Of a stretch of DNA of 64,000 bases, positions 43,803 through 52,705 are shown in pieces; positions within the stretch are counted from its first letter, which is position 1; the number at the start of each line of letters is the position of its first letter. The stretch spans positions 225,496-289,495 of the forward strand of contig NZ_BMIF01000006.1 of assembly GCF_014641695.1 (NCBI RefSeq). The letters run 5' to 3'. The DNA comes from Nitratireductor aestuarii. GTDB lineage: Bacteria; Pseudomonadota; Alphaproteobacteria; Rhizobiales; Rhizobiaceae. The notes below the pieces were generated by a model. That model saw nothing but the letters and a program-made list of their open reading frames with translations, was not told the DNA's origin and searched no databases. The translations under genes and the position numbers were made by a program.

Positions 43803-45443
43803 ATGGATAATCAAGCTAACGGCGGGACTGCCATTGTCAGGTGGCTGAAGAACGCCGGCATCAAGAATGTTTTCTCGGTTTCGGGTGGCCCCATCAACCC
43901 CATCTATCAAGCCTGTGCCCATGATGGAGTGCAGCTGGTCCATGCACGCCATGAGGCAGCCGCAGGATATATGGCTGAGGCGGCGGCCAGAGTCTCAGGT
44001 AACCCCGCAGCGCTCGTCGTGACGCTAGGGCCTGGCGTGGCCAATACGCTGACACCGGCAGTTGTCTCCAATCTCGGCGGAACGCCGCTGCTCATCATCG
44101 GCGCGCAGTCGGCAACAACGTCGGCCGAGCGTGGCGCCGGCATGTCTTTCGAATTGCTGCCGGCAATGCGCAGCGTTACAAAATGGGCGGCGCGCTGCAC
44201 CGACCCCAACCGGCTTGCAGAATATCTGGACATTGCATGGCGCAAGATGTGGGCAGGGCGCCCCGGACCGGTATTTCTTGAAGTACCGACCGATGTTCTG
44301 CACCAGCCGATCAGCATCGGTCTAGAAAATATTCTGCCATCCGGACCAACGAAACCAGTGAAGCCTGGTCTTAGTCCGGCAGATGCCGACGAATTCCTGC
44401 GAAAATTTTCTGCAGCGAAGCGTCCAATACTCTTGCTTGGTGATGATACGTTCTATGATCCCAGCGAAAAGCTTCAGAGCGCCATCGAAAAGCACGGCAT
44501 TCCCTTCTTCACCCTGAGGCTTGCCCGCGGCATCGTTGATGAGCGCCATCCATTGTGTGCAGGGCCGGGATATACGCCCTGCAACTCGAGCCTTCGGTCC
44601 GCACTTCAGGAAGCAGATCTCATCATTCTTCTTGGACATCATTTTGAGTTCGACCTCGATTTCGGGTCGGCCATCCCCGTGACGACCGAGATCGTGCAGG
44701 TCGCGATGGACCAGGAGCTGTTGCACCGGAATCGGCGCGCCAGTCTCGCCATTGCGGCGAGTTCGTCTGCGTTTGTTGAGCTCCTTGCACAGGCCGACAC
44801 GCCATCGTTCGACGAAGCCTGGACGCGTGGCGTGGTCGAGAGCTGGAATGCCGAATTCGCAGCCCAGGAGGGTGAGGATGACCAGACCGGCCTGCATCCG
44901 ATCACTGCGGTGGACGCTGTCCGGGAAGCCATGCCGGACAATACGATCTTCGTGACGTCGCACGGCAATATCGATTTCTGGGCCGACGCGCGGCTCAAGA
45001 TCCCCGCACGCGGACGATATCTGCGTGCCGGACAGTCGGGAACGCTCGGCGCCGAAGTGCCTTACGGTGCAGGCGCGAACTTCGAGGATCCCGACGCACC
45101 AGTGGTCGTGTTCGTGGGTGATGGCGGCGTTGGCTACCACGTGACGGAGCTCGATACGGCGGAACGCTATGGCCGCGCCTTCACGATCGTCGTGCTTGAT
45201 GACCAGCTTTGGGGCGCCATCGCGCTGCCACAGGACATGAAGTACGGCGAGACCTATGCAATGAACCTGCCCCGGCGTGACTGGGCCAAGGTTGCCGAGG
45301 GGCTGGGCGGCAAGGGCTTCATCGCCACCACGCCTGAAGAGATCGCATCGGCGGTGCGCGAGGCGCATGCCTCTGGCAAGCCGGCAATTGTCCAGGTTCC
45401 GGTACGCTCGGTGCTCAGCCCGTACATGGCCTACATTTCTTAG
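43803..45443 (+). CDS. ThDP-dependent decarboxylase/lyase (benzoylformate decarboxylase-like)
   Basis: 546 residues with the three-domain layout of acetolactate synthase/benzoylformate decarboxylase enzymes: N-terminal Pyr domain with the cofactor-activating Glu in ARHEAAAGYMAEAAAR (about 51), central domain around 190-330, and C-terminal PP domain with GDGGVGYHVTELDTAERYGRAF ending in VVLDDQ (the usual NN reads DD). It probably decarboxylates or cleaves a 2-oxo acid or 2-hydroxyacyl compound to an aldehyde. No FAD-binding features stand out, so the decarboxylase branch or the 2-hydroxyacyl-CoA lyase branch are both possible. It is third in a probable SDR-ThDP-cupin operon. Confidence 0.85.
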   Translation: MDNQANGGTAIVRWLKNAGIKNVFSVSGGPINPIYQACAHDGVQLVHARHEAAAGYMAEAAARVSGNPAALVVTLGPGVANTLTPAVVSNLGGTPLLIIGAQSATTSAERGAGMSFELLPAMRSVTKWAARCTDPNRLAEYLDIAWRKMWAGRPGPVFLEVPTDVLHQPISIGLENILPSGPTKPVKPGLSPADADEFLRKFSAAKRPILLLGDDTFYDPSEKLQSAIEKHGIPFFTLRLARGIVDERHPLCAGPGYTPCNSSLRSALQEADLIILLGHHFEFDLDFGSAIPVTTEIVQVAMDQELLHRNRRASLAIAASSSAFVELLAQADTPSFDEAWTRGVVESWNAEFAAQEGEDDQTGLHPITAVDAVREAMPDNTIFVTSHGNIDFWADARLKIPARGRYLRAGQSGTLGAEVPYGAGANFEDPDAPVVVFVGDGGVGYHVTELDTAERYGRAFTIVVLDDQLWGAIALPQDMKYGETYAMNLPRRDWAKVAEGLGGKGFIATTPEEIASAVREAHASGKPAIVQVPVRSVLSPYMAYIS

Positions 45444-45475
45444 ACAGAAACGTCCGATCAGCAAGGAACAAGCCG

Positions 45476-45817
45476 ATGAAGATCTTCAAGGATGGGCACA
45501 AGACCGGCATCACGCCGCCCAACCATTTTGGTGGCCTGAACGTACTGGACATCGTTCCGCTCGCGGGCAGTGACTTTTCGGTTCAGGTGTCCAAGGCTCC
45601 CAAGGGCGGTGGTGGCGAGTTGCACCATCACGACGACCTGATCCAGGTGTTCTACATCGTCGACGGCGCTCTTACCTTCGATACGGGCAAGGAGCGTTTC
45701 ACCCTGCAGAAGGGCGAGGCTGTTGTGTTCGAGCAATACGATCCCCACTACACACTGAATGAGCAGGAACAGGAGTGCACAAGTCTGGTTATTTCTTGTC
45801 GCATCCCTAAGAATTGA
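45476..45817 (+). CDS. Small cupin-domain protein
   Basis: 113 residues, a single cupin barrel. The metal motif appears as GELHHHDDLIQVFYIVDG (about 47-64), followed by LQKGEAVVFEQYDPHYTL, supplying the second histidine. Such proteins act as small isomerases, decarboxylases, dioxygenases or ligand sensors; which applies cannot be seen. It is 32 bp after the ThDP enzyme and before a GntR regulator, so it may modify an intermediate of the same pathway. Confidence 0.85.
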   Translation: MKIFKDGHKTGITPPNHFGGLNVLDIVPLAGSDFSVQVSKAPKGGGGELHHHDDLIQVFYIVDGALTFDTGKERFTLQKGEAVVFEQYDPHYTLNEQEQECTSLVISCRIPKN

Positions 45818-45870
45818 CGCGCGCCTGACGCGGCAATAGAAGTCAACGCCGCGGTTTCTAGGAGCACTAC

Positions 45871-46560
45871 ATGGCCTCGACTGAAGCACTTGAAAGTCAA
45901 AATACGGAAACGTCTTCAACCAATCTCATCAGGGCGTTGGAGGATGACATCCTGAACGGCGCTCTTCGCCCCGGTGACAGGTTGGATGAGCAGGCCATTG
46001 CAAGGCGGTTCAATGTCTCGCGAACGCCGGTGAGAGAGGCATTGCGTCACCTGGCTTCAAGCGGGCTGGTCGAGATCCGTCGCAATCAGGGGGCACTGGT
46101 TCGCAACCTCACCACCGCTGAACTTCTGGAGATGTTTCAGGTCATGGCTGAGCTGCAGGGTCTTGCTGCACGGCTCTGCGCACGCCGGATGTCGCGCAGC
46201 GAAGTTGCGACCTTGAGGCAGCTCAACGAGGCCTGTGAAAAATACGCTGACGAAGACAAGCATGAAGACTTCTTTCAGGCCAATGTCGATTTTCATCAGT
46301 GCATCGAGAACGGGGCCCGAAACAGCTTCCTCATGGAAGAGAATGCGAAGCTTGCCAAGCGGTTGCGGGCCTATCGCTGGCACATGACGTTTCAGCCCAG
46401 GCGGATGGTCAACTCTGTCGCCGAGCACTATCGCATCGTCGAAGCGATCGAGCAGGGTGATGAGGAAGCTGCCCACAAGCTGATGCGCACACACGTCGAT
46501 CTGTTGGCAGGATCAGCAACGGACGTATTGATCGCGCTGGAAACGAAGACCCGCAGCTAG
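45871..46560 (+). CDS. GntR-family regulator, FCD subfamily
   Basis: 229 residues. A winged helix-turn-helix (about 18-80) has PGDRLDEQAIARRFNVSRTPVREALRHL, the GntR signature, and the C-terminal all-helical FCD domain (about 90-215) includes NVDFHQCIENGARNSFLM and a late AEHYRIVEAIEQGDEEAAHKLMRTHVD, whose His and Asp usually bind a metal that holds a carboxylate effector. It is probably the regulator of this locus, binding the TGTNNACA sites at 42911-42941. The gene lies 53 bp after the cupin gene in the same orientation. Confidence 0.92.
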   Translation: MASTEALESQNTETSSTNLIRALEDDILNGALRPGDRLDEQAIARRFNVSRTPVREALRHLASSGLVEIRRNQGALVRNLTTAELLEMFQVMAELQGLAARLCARRMSRSEVATLRQLNEACEKYADEDKHEDFFQANVDFHQCIENGARNSFLMEENAKLAKRLRAYRWHMTFQPRRMVNSVAEHYRIVEAIEQGDEEAAHKLMRTHVDLLAGSATDVLIALETKTRS

Positions 46561-46633
46561 CGGAGTTCTGGACCTGCTCCAGGGCTTCGGTTGCGGCATG
46601 CTTCGGCCACGCACTATTGTTTTGGAGACAGGA

Positions 46634-47812
46634 ATGCAGACTCTGGATGTTGTACCGAACACCTCCGTTCACAGGAATGAAAAGCTGGATGCTGCCCAAA
46701 GTCTGGCTGTAGGCAACGGCGCACCGGCTGAGGTCCACCGCTTTCTCGGTGCGTTTCCGGATTATGCTGCAACACCTCTTGTCGACCTTCCCGGCCTTGC
46801 CGGAGCCCTGGGGCTCGAGAAAGTATCGATCAAGGATGAAAGCACCCGCTACGGCCTTTCCAGCTTCAAGGCGCTGGGCGGAGCATACGCTGTTGCCCGT
46901 CTGGTCCACCGCTTCCTTGAGGAACGGCTGGGGCGCAAGGTAGATCCTGCCGAAATGCTCGGTGAGGAGTGCCGTAAGATTGCATCCGAGTTGACCGTTT
47001 GCTGTGCGACAGATGGAAATCATGGCCGCTCGGTCGCTTCCGGGGCCCAGAAGTTCGGCTGCCGTTGCGTCATCTTCCTGCACAGCGGTGTCAGCGAAGG
47101 GCGCGAGAAGGCTATCGCCTACTACGGCGCTGAGATCCGTCGTACTGACGGCAATTACGATGACTCCGTCGAAGAGGCGGATGTGACCTCGAAGCGGGAA
47201 GGATGGGTCACCGTTTCCGACTTCGCCCGTCCGGGACAGGAGGAAGTGCCCTCCCTGGTCATGCAGGGCTATACCCTCATGCTGGAAGAGATCCACGAGC
47301 AGGCGAAGGAACCCTTCACGCACGTGTTCGTGCAGGGCGGCGTAGGTGGTCTGGCAGCCGTTGTGGCGGGAAATTTCCTAGATCGTCTGGGTGATCAGCG
47401 TCCCACACTCGTCGTCGTGGAACCGGACAGGGCCAATTGCCTTCAGCTGAGCGCGAAGGCCGGCAAGCGCCTCGCGATGGAGGCAGGCGAGCCTACAGTC
47501 ATGGCCATGCTCGAGTGCTATGAGCCCTCGTCGTTCGCCTGGGATATTCTCGAAAAGTCTGCGGATTACTTTATCGCTGTCGAAGACAGCTGGGCGGTGA
47601 AAGCTTTGCGTGATCTTGCGCGGCCAGCTCACGGCGATCCTGCACTGACGATCGGTGAATCCGGTGGGGCGGGATTGGCAGGATTGCTGGCAGTTCTTGA
47701 CGATGAAGAGGCCACCCGTAAGCTCGGGCTAAACGCGCAGTCGCGCGTATTGCTGATTGGCACTGAAGGCGCCACGGACCCGGAGCTCTATCAGCAACTT
47801 CTGGCCGGATAG
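46634..47812 (+). CDS. PLP-dependent ammonia-lyase (diaminopropionate ammonia-lyase-like)
   Basis: 392 residues from the ATG after GGAGACAGG. Fold-type II PLP enzyme: the lysine lies in RYGLSSFKALGGAYA (about 76), followed by CCATDGNHGRSVASGAQ, whose Asp serves D-substrates in known diaminopropionate lyases, a QGGVGGLAAVVAG phosphate loop and TIGESGGAGLAGL near the end. The match with YgeX-type enzymes is good over these motifs. It would turn 2,3-diaminopropionate or a related amino acid into pyruvate and ammonia. It is 73 bp after the GntR gene and may belong to the same unit. Confidence 0.88.
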   Translation: MQTLDVVPNTSVHRNEKLDAAQSLAVGNGAPAEVHRFLGAFPDYAATPLVDLPGLAGALGLEKVSIKDESTRYGLSSFKALGGAYAVARLVHRFLEERLGRKVDPAEMLGEECRKIASELTVCCATDGNHGRSVASGAQKFGCRCVIFLHSGVSEGREKAIAYYGAEIRRTDGNYDDSVEEADVTSKREGWVTVSDFARPGQEEVPSLVMQGYTLMLEEIHEQAKEPFTHVFVQGGVGGLAAVVAGNFLDRLGDQRPTLVVVEPDRANCLQLSAKAGKRLAMEAGEPTVMAMLECYEPSSFAWDILEKSADYFIAVEDSWAVKALRDLARPAHGDPALTIGESGGAGLAGLLAVLDDEEATRKLGLNAQSRVLLIGTEGATDPELYQQLLAG

Positions 47813-47830
47813 TCTGGACACCTGACCCGG

Positions 47831-48742
47831 TCAGAACAGGCCGTCCGGCGCAAAGGCTTTGGGTAGGAAATCTGCAAAGGCCTTCACCGCCGGCCGCATG
47901 GGATGATTGCGCTCAAGGCGTAGGCTGGTCACCCGCACCGACGGCAATTTCTCTACGATCGGCCGTGCGGTGACCCGACTGCCATCATAGGTCACCGAGG
48001 TGCCGGGAAGCGCATTGTGGATCGTATAGCCGCGGTTGTGCCCAACAAGGCCGCGGATCAGTTCATACGACTTGGACCTGTAGACGATGAGGGGATCAAT
48101 CTCCGCGATGCGGAAGAGGTTGAGGAAGTAGTCACGGGAGTGGGGAAGGTCGAGCAGGATGAACGGCTCGTCCTGAACCTGCTTCAGGCTGATGCGCCTG
48201 TGCTGTGCCAGCGGATGACCCGCAGCAATGAGCAGGTAGGGCGGCAGCTCGACCAAAGTTTCTCCGGTGATCTCTGGTGGGAGCGCATATGCATAAGCAA
48301 TGGCTATCTCCATGCGGCCAGACAGGAGGCCATCGATGATCTCCTGCTGGTTACCCTCTTCCAGTTTGATGGTGACGCTCGGATGCCGCTGCGAGAAGGC
48401 TGCGAGCAAAGCCGGCATGTAGCGAGTGGCGAGCGTGCCGAAGCAGCCGACGGTAATTTCGCCAGCCACGCTCTTGCCCATGGTCGAGACGGATTTCTCG
48501 AAATCGTCAGAATGTTTGAGAAGCAGCCGGGCTTCGTGGACGAAGCGGGAGCCGGCGGCCGTGAGAGAGACACCGCGGGCATGGTGGCGAACGAAGATCT
48601 GCGTCCCAAGTTCCCGCTCCATTTCTGTGATAGCGCCGGATATGGCCGGTTGGGAAATGCCAAGCTGCTTCGATGCAGCTGTAAGACTGCCGAGGTCTGC
48701 CGTGACGACGACGTAGCGCAGGGACCGTAAAGAAATGTGCAT
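47831..48742 (-). CDS. LysR-family transcriptional regulator
   Basis: 303 residues. The N-terminal helix-turn-helix (about 1-60) has LGSLTAASKQLGISQPAISGAITEMERELGTQIFVRH, and the effector-binding domain fills about 90-300. It is divergent, across 261 bp, from a TRAP operon with an arylmalonate-decarboxylase-like gene and most likely activates it in response to its substrate. I could not identify a convincing T-N11-A box among several A/T-rich candidates in the gap 48743-49003. Confidence 0.92.
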   Translation of the reverse strand: MHISLRSLRYVVVTADLGSLTAASKQLGISQPAISGAITEMERELGTQIFVRHHARGVSLTAAGSRFVHEARLLLKHSDDFEKSVSTMGKSVAGEITVGCFGTLATRYMPALLAAFSQRHPSVTIKLEEGNQQEIIDGLLSGRMEIAIAYAYALPPEITGETLVELPPYLLIAAGHPLAQHRRISLKQVQDEPFILLDLPHSRDYFLNLFRIAEIDPLIVYRSKSYELIRGLVGHNRGYTIHNALPGTSVTYDGSRVTARPIVEKLPSVRVTSLRLERNHPMRPAVKAFADFLPKAFAPDGLF

Positions 48743-49003
48743 AACTTTTCCCGATCCAAAAACTCCAATAATGCGATTTTACAACTGTAGCAGAATGGGG
48801 GCACTCTGCTAGCTGTAGTTCGGTGATAAAGTCTAACAATAAGGGGATGACGCCGAAAAATCGGCGCACCGGACAGAAAATGGGAGCGGCAGAGGTGTAA
48901 AGGATGGTCAGCTGAAGACCATCAAATAACGCGCTAAGTGTTTAACCTTTCGATTCCTCCCTTTTTCAGAGCTCGTTCACACGCATCTTCGAAAGGGATC
49001 ACG

Positions 49004-49990
49004 ATGAGCAAAATGGGAGTTCTTAGACTTACTTGCGTAGCAGCCGTAGCGTTAAGCATTGCGACTGGTGTCGCAGCTGCGCAGGAGCGGCTGAGAATGG
49101 CGGTGGAAACCACGCCGGGAGATCCAACAAACGTCATGCTCGCCACGTTCCGTGATGAGCTGGCCGCCACAAAGGCCGATGCGTTCAAACTGGAATTCTT
49201 TGACGGTGGAAGCCTGGGAGACGAGGGCGCGCTCATGGAGATGCTGCGCGTCAATCAGGTTCAGGTGATCCCCATTGGATCGGATATAGTTGAACTGGAC
49301 CAGATGTTCGCAGTGTTTGATGCGCCCTTCCTTTTCGACAGCAAGGAAAAGGCAAGAAAAGCGCTGGCAGGCGAACTGGGCGAAATGCTGAAGCAGTCGC
49401 TGCGCGACACCGCCGGCCTCGAGGCCCTTGCTTTCGGCGAACTTGGCTTCCGGGTCATTTCCAACAACGTACGTCCGATCGACAAGCCGGCCGATCTCGC
49501 GGGCCTCAAGCTTCGCACGCCGGGAAGTGCCATGAGAATTGCCGCCTTTACCACCTTGGGCGCTTCTCCAACCCCCATGTCGCTTGGCGATGTCTACGTT
49601 GCGCTGCGTCAGGGAGCCCTGGATGGACAGGAAAATCCGATGTCCGTCATCGAGGAATTCTCCTTCCACGAAGTGCAGAAGTATATCTCGCTCACCAACC
49701 ACGTTTACACGCCTATTACTTTGGCGATGAATGGCCGTGCATTCGACGCACTTTCGGATGACCTGAAGGCCGCTGTAATTGCAGCCGCTGAGGCCGCAGC
49801 CGAGGCAACCCACAAGCTTTCCGACGAACAGGACGCTCGCCTCGTCGAGTTCTTCGAGAAGGCAGGCGTAGCCGTCAACAAGCCCGATCTCGCAGCTTTC
49901 CGTGAAGCTGCCGTGCCTGTGCATGAGCAGGTTGCCCAAACCGTGACTCCGGAATTCATGGACAAGGTCAAGAGCATTATCAATGAATAA
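49004..49990 (+). CDS. TRAP transporter substrate-binding protein (DctP family)
   Basis: 328 residues with a signal peptide (LRLTCVAAVALSIATGVAAAQ), giving a periplasmic protein. FFDGGSLGDEGALMEMLRVNQVQVIPIG, LAGLKLRTPGSAMRIAAFTTLGASP and the helix FMDKVKSII are DctP features, with the carboxylate-binding Arg in KLRTPG. The ATG follows GAAAGGGATC. Its 3' end overlaps the next gene by 8 bp, which is unusual because here an enzyme gene, not a membrane subunit, follows immediately. Confidence 0.92.
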   Translation: MSKMGVLRLTCVAAVALSIATGVAAAQERLRMAVETTPGDPTNVMLATFRDELAATKADAFKLEFFDGGSLGDEGALMEMLRVNQVQVIPIGSDIVELDQMFAVFDAPFLFDSKEKARKALAGELGEMLKQSLRDTAGLEALAFGELGFRVISNNVRPIDKPADLAGLKLRTPGSAMRIAAFTTLGASPTPMSLGDVYVALRQGALDGQENPMSVIEEFSFHEVQKYISLTNHVYTPITLAMNGRAFDALSDDLKAAVIAAAEAAAEATHKLSDEQDARLVEFFEKAGVAVNKPDLAAFREAAVPVHEQVAQTVTPEFMDKVKSIINE

Positions 49991-50777
49991 CCTCAATGAA
50001 CTGCAGCCGCATGCGCCAACCGAGGCAGTCAAGTTCCGCTATGACGGAAATGGCACCAAGGCGCGCATTGGATTGATCTTCATTGCTTCATCCATCGTTA
50101 TGGAGTCGGAGATGTGGGCGATGGCAGCTGAAGGCGTTGCCACGCACACGGCGCGCATAAAGCTCCCCAAGGTGACCGTTCAGGGCATCGAGGAAATGAT
50201 GAATGCCCCGGAGCTGGAGCAGGCCTGCAGGCACATCGCGTCAGCGCCCGTCGACATCATCTGCTTCGGAGGAACGAGCGCATCGTTCCTTCACGGCACC
50301 GCCTATGACAAGGCTCTGATAAAGAAGCTTGAAGGATGGGCTCCGGGCAAGAAGGTGACGACTGCTTCCACTGCAACATTGGCCGCCTTGAAGACGGTCA
50401 ATGCCGGGCCGGTCGCACTCGCCACCCCTTATGTTGACGAGATTCACCAGCGCGCGATCCACTTCCTCGAAAGCAACGGCCATCCGGTCGTTGCCTCGGA
50501 CAATCTGAGGATCGATTCCGACCTGGCGCTGGCAGAGGTACCGCTGCAGAAAGTCTATGATCTGGTTTGTTCCGTGGATCGGCCGGAGGCTACTGCGATC
50601 TTCATCTCGTGCACCAACTTCTGGTCTGTTGGTGCCATTGAAGCCCTCGAACAGAAACTGGGCAAGCCGGTGATTTCCGCGATCCAGGCATCGTTCTGGC
50701 ATTGCCTTGAACTGCTGGACGTAGACGGAGCCAAGCCCGGCTACGGCAGTCTCTTCAATCACCGGCTAGCGACGTGA
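49983..50777 (+). CDS. Asp/Glu racemase superfamily enzyme, arylmalonate-decarboxylase-like
   Basis: 264 residues. Racemases of this superfamily use two cysteines. Here the first site reads CFGGTSASFLHG, with Ser/Gly-rich residues rather than a catalytic Cys in the loop, and the second reads ISCTNFWSVG with one Cys. This one-cysteine pattern is that of arylmalonate decarboxylase; maleate isomerases keep both cysteines. An early KARIGLIFIASSIVMESEMW matches both groups. It may decarboxylate a disubstituted malonate or isomerise a related dicarboxylate. The gene is inserted between TRAP subunits, overlapping the binding-protein gene by 8 bp and the next gene's possible GTG by 4 bp. Confidence 0.8.
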   Translation: MNNLNELQPHAPTEAVKFRYDGNGTKARIGLIFIASSIVMESEMWAMAAEGVATHTARIKLPKVTVQGIEEMMNAPELEQACRHIASAPVDIICFGGTSASFLHGTAYDKALIKKLEGWAPGKKVTTASTATLAALKTVNAGPVALATPYVDEIHQRAIHFLESNGHPVVASDNLRIDSDLALAEVPLQKVYDLVCSVDRPEATAIFISCTNFWSVGAIEALEQKLGKPVISAIQASFWHCLELLDVDGAKPGYGSLFNHRLAT

Positions 50778-50788
50778 AAGAGGACAAG

Positions 50789-51307
50789 ATGTCTGTCAGA
50801 GAAGTTATGGGTGGAGACGCATCGATTGATGCGTCTGACACCGAGGCGCGCCCGGCGTGGGTTTCATCTGCCGTCAACTGGATCTTCGAGAGCGCAGCGA
50901 TGATCCTCATGGCCCTGATGGCGGCACTTGTGTTCGCCAATGCGATCAGCCGGTACGCTTTTGCCAAGCCACTTCCCTGGACGGAAGAAGTGGTCATGAA
51001 CCTGATGGTGTGGCTGGTTGCGGTGGGGATTGTTCTCGCGGGGCTTCGTCAGACGCTCATTTGTTGCGACATCCTGACGAGCCGACTGAACCAGAATACG
51101 ATAAGGGTGCTTTTCGTCTGTTGCAGCATCGTTGGCGCTGCTGCAATGGCCTATACCGCCTGGCTGACCTGGGAGTATCTCCAGTTCTTTGGCCGAGACC
51201 GCTCACCCATCCTCAGAATTCCAAAGGGCATCATGATCGGCGCTGTGTTTACAGCACTGGTGGGCCTGTCCCTGACGATCCTCGCCAACCTTTTCAGGAA
51301 GAGGTAG
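50789..51307 (+). CDS. TRAP transporter small membrane subunit (DctQ family)
   Basis: 172 residues from the ATG at 50789 behind AAAGAGGACAAG; a GTG at 50774 overlapping the previous stop is possible. A polar N-terminus is followed by four hydrophobic segments, with ANAISRYAFAKPLPWTEEVVMNLMVWL being the conserved DctQ region. It is an inner-membrane protein that pairs with the DctM-type gene 4 bp downstream. Confidence 0.9.
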   Translation: MSVREVMGGDASIDASDTEARPAWVSSAVNWIFESAAMILMALMAALVFANAISRYAFAKPLPWTEEVVMNLMVWLVAVGIVLAGLRQTLICCDILTSRLNQNTIRVLFVCCSIVGAAAMAYTAWLTWEYLQFFGRDRSPILRIPKGIMIGAVFTALVGLSLTILANLFRKR

Positions 51308-51311
51308 GGCC

Positions 51312-52592
51312 ATGCTCTGGATAGCTCTCCTGATGATCGTCATTCTGTGTGCGCTCGTCGTCCTCGGGATGCCGATCATCGTGGCCCTTGGCGCCTCGAT
51401 TATCGCATTCCTGTTCATCAGCGGCGGTTGGTCACTCGCACTGCCTCAGCAGATACTGAACGGCGTAAACGACTATGTCCTGATCACGCTTCCTTTGTTC
51501 ATTCTCGCCGGCGGCATCATGAATGCCAGCGGCATCGCAGACCGGTTGTTCCAGTTTGCAGGCGCGGCCGTAGGCTGGATGAGGGGCGGCCTGGCCCATG
51601 TGAACATCGCCGTCAGCGTGCTGTTCGGCGGGATGATCGGCACGTCTGTGGCAGATCTGGCCGGAACCGGCTCGGTCCTCATCCCGAAGATGAAGGAAAA
51701 CGGCTATCCGGGGCCGGTTTCTGCCGCCCTTACGGCAACGTCTTCCGGTATCGGTGTGTTGCTGCCGCCGAGTTCTCCGATGATCCTCTATTCCGCTGTG
51801 ACCGGAACGTCTCTGGGGGCGCTGTTCCTCGCGGGCATCGTGCCGGGATTGTTGATGGCGGTGACCCTGATGGTTACCGTGGCTATCCTGGCGCGCAAGC
51901 ACGGATGGAAGCCCATGCAGGGTTTCGCCTGGGAAGAGCTCATTCGGACCGGCCGCCGCGCCATTCTGCCCATGGGTTCACCGGCACTTATCCTGGGCGG
52001 ACTGGTCGTAGGCCTGTTTACTCCCACGGAGGCAGGCGCATTCGCGGTTGCCTATGCCTTGTTCCTGGCGATGGGTGTATACCGCACCCTGACCTTCAGC
52101 CAGTTGCGCACAGTGCTGGTCGACGCCACCATCCTGACCGGCGAGGTCATGATCGTCGTCGGCTTCTCGGTGGCACTTGGCTGGGCGCTCTCGGAAGCGC
52201 GGGTCCCGATCATGCTGGCTGACGCGCTTCAGGCGATGTTCCCGTTCGAGTCGACGGTACCGCAGATCCTGCTTCTGCTGATGATCGCCCTGTTGGCGGG
52301 TATGATCCTGGATCCATTGATCCCCATGATCATGCCCGTCCTCCTGCCGACGCTGTTAACGCTGGATGTGGATCTGGTGCATTTCGGAATGCTGATGATC
52401 GTGACCGTCGTGATTGGTCAGATCACGCCACCTGTCGCACTGGCGCTCATTGTCGCCGCTCGCATTGGACAGGAAGATCTGCTTGCGACGGTCAAGGCCA
52501 ATACACCATTCCTCATCAGCCTGATCGTTCTGCTGCTGATCATGGTGCTCTTCCCGTCGCTGTCCACATGGCTTCCGAGCGTACTGATGTAA
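51312..52592 (+). CDS. TRAP transporter large membrane subunit (DctM family)
   Basis: 426 residues with about twelve membrane segments. SVADLAGTGSVLIPKMKENGY, SSGIGVLLPPSSPMILYSAVTG and the second-half VIGQITPPVALALIVA are DctM motifs, forming the ion-coupled permease. The gene follows the small subunit after 4 bp. A structured spacer (52606-52665) separates it from the dehydrogenase gene. Confidence 0.93.
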   Translation: MLWIALLMIVILCALVVLGMPIIVALGASIIAFLFISGGWSLALPQQILNGVNDYVLITLPLFILAGGIMNASGIADRLFQFAGAAVGWMRGGLAHVNIAVSVLFGGMIGTSVADLAGTGSVLIPKMKENGYPGPVSAALTATSSGIGVLLPPSSPMILYSAVTGTSLGALFLAGIVPGLLMAVTLMVTVAILARKHGWKPMQGFAWEELIRTGRRAILPMGSPALILGGLVVGLFTPTEAGAFAVAYALFLAMGVYRTLTFSQLRTVLVDATILTGEVMIVVGFSVALGWALSEARVPIMLADALQAMFPFESTVPQILLLLMIALLAGMILDPLIPMIMPVLLPTLLTLDVDLVHFGMLMIVTVVIGQITPPVALALIVAARIGQEDLLATVKANTPFLISLIVLLLIMVLFPSLSTWLPSVLM

Positions 52593-52605
52593 CCCGATTG
52601 AACGC

Positions 52606-52665
52606 GCCAGCGCGCGCGAGAACCCCAACCTGTCCTGGATTGGCGTGTCGGTTCTTCACGCTGGC
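52606..52665 (+). other. Structured intercistronic spacer
   Basis: Outer arms GCCAGCG and CGCTGGC enclose GAGAACC/GGTTCTTC and CCAA/TTGG pairs, making one long imperfect hairpin of 60 nt. It lies between the DctM-type gene and the dehydrogenase gene. It may dampen read-through or set mRNA stability. Confidence 0.45.
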
Positions 52666-52705
52666 CGGACCCTGTGCGCCCTGAGGTGCGTTGAAAGGTA
52701 GACTT

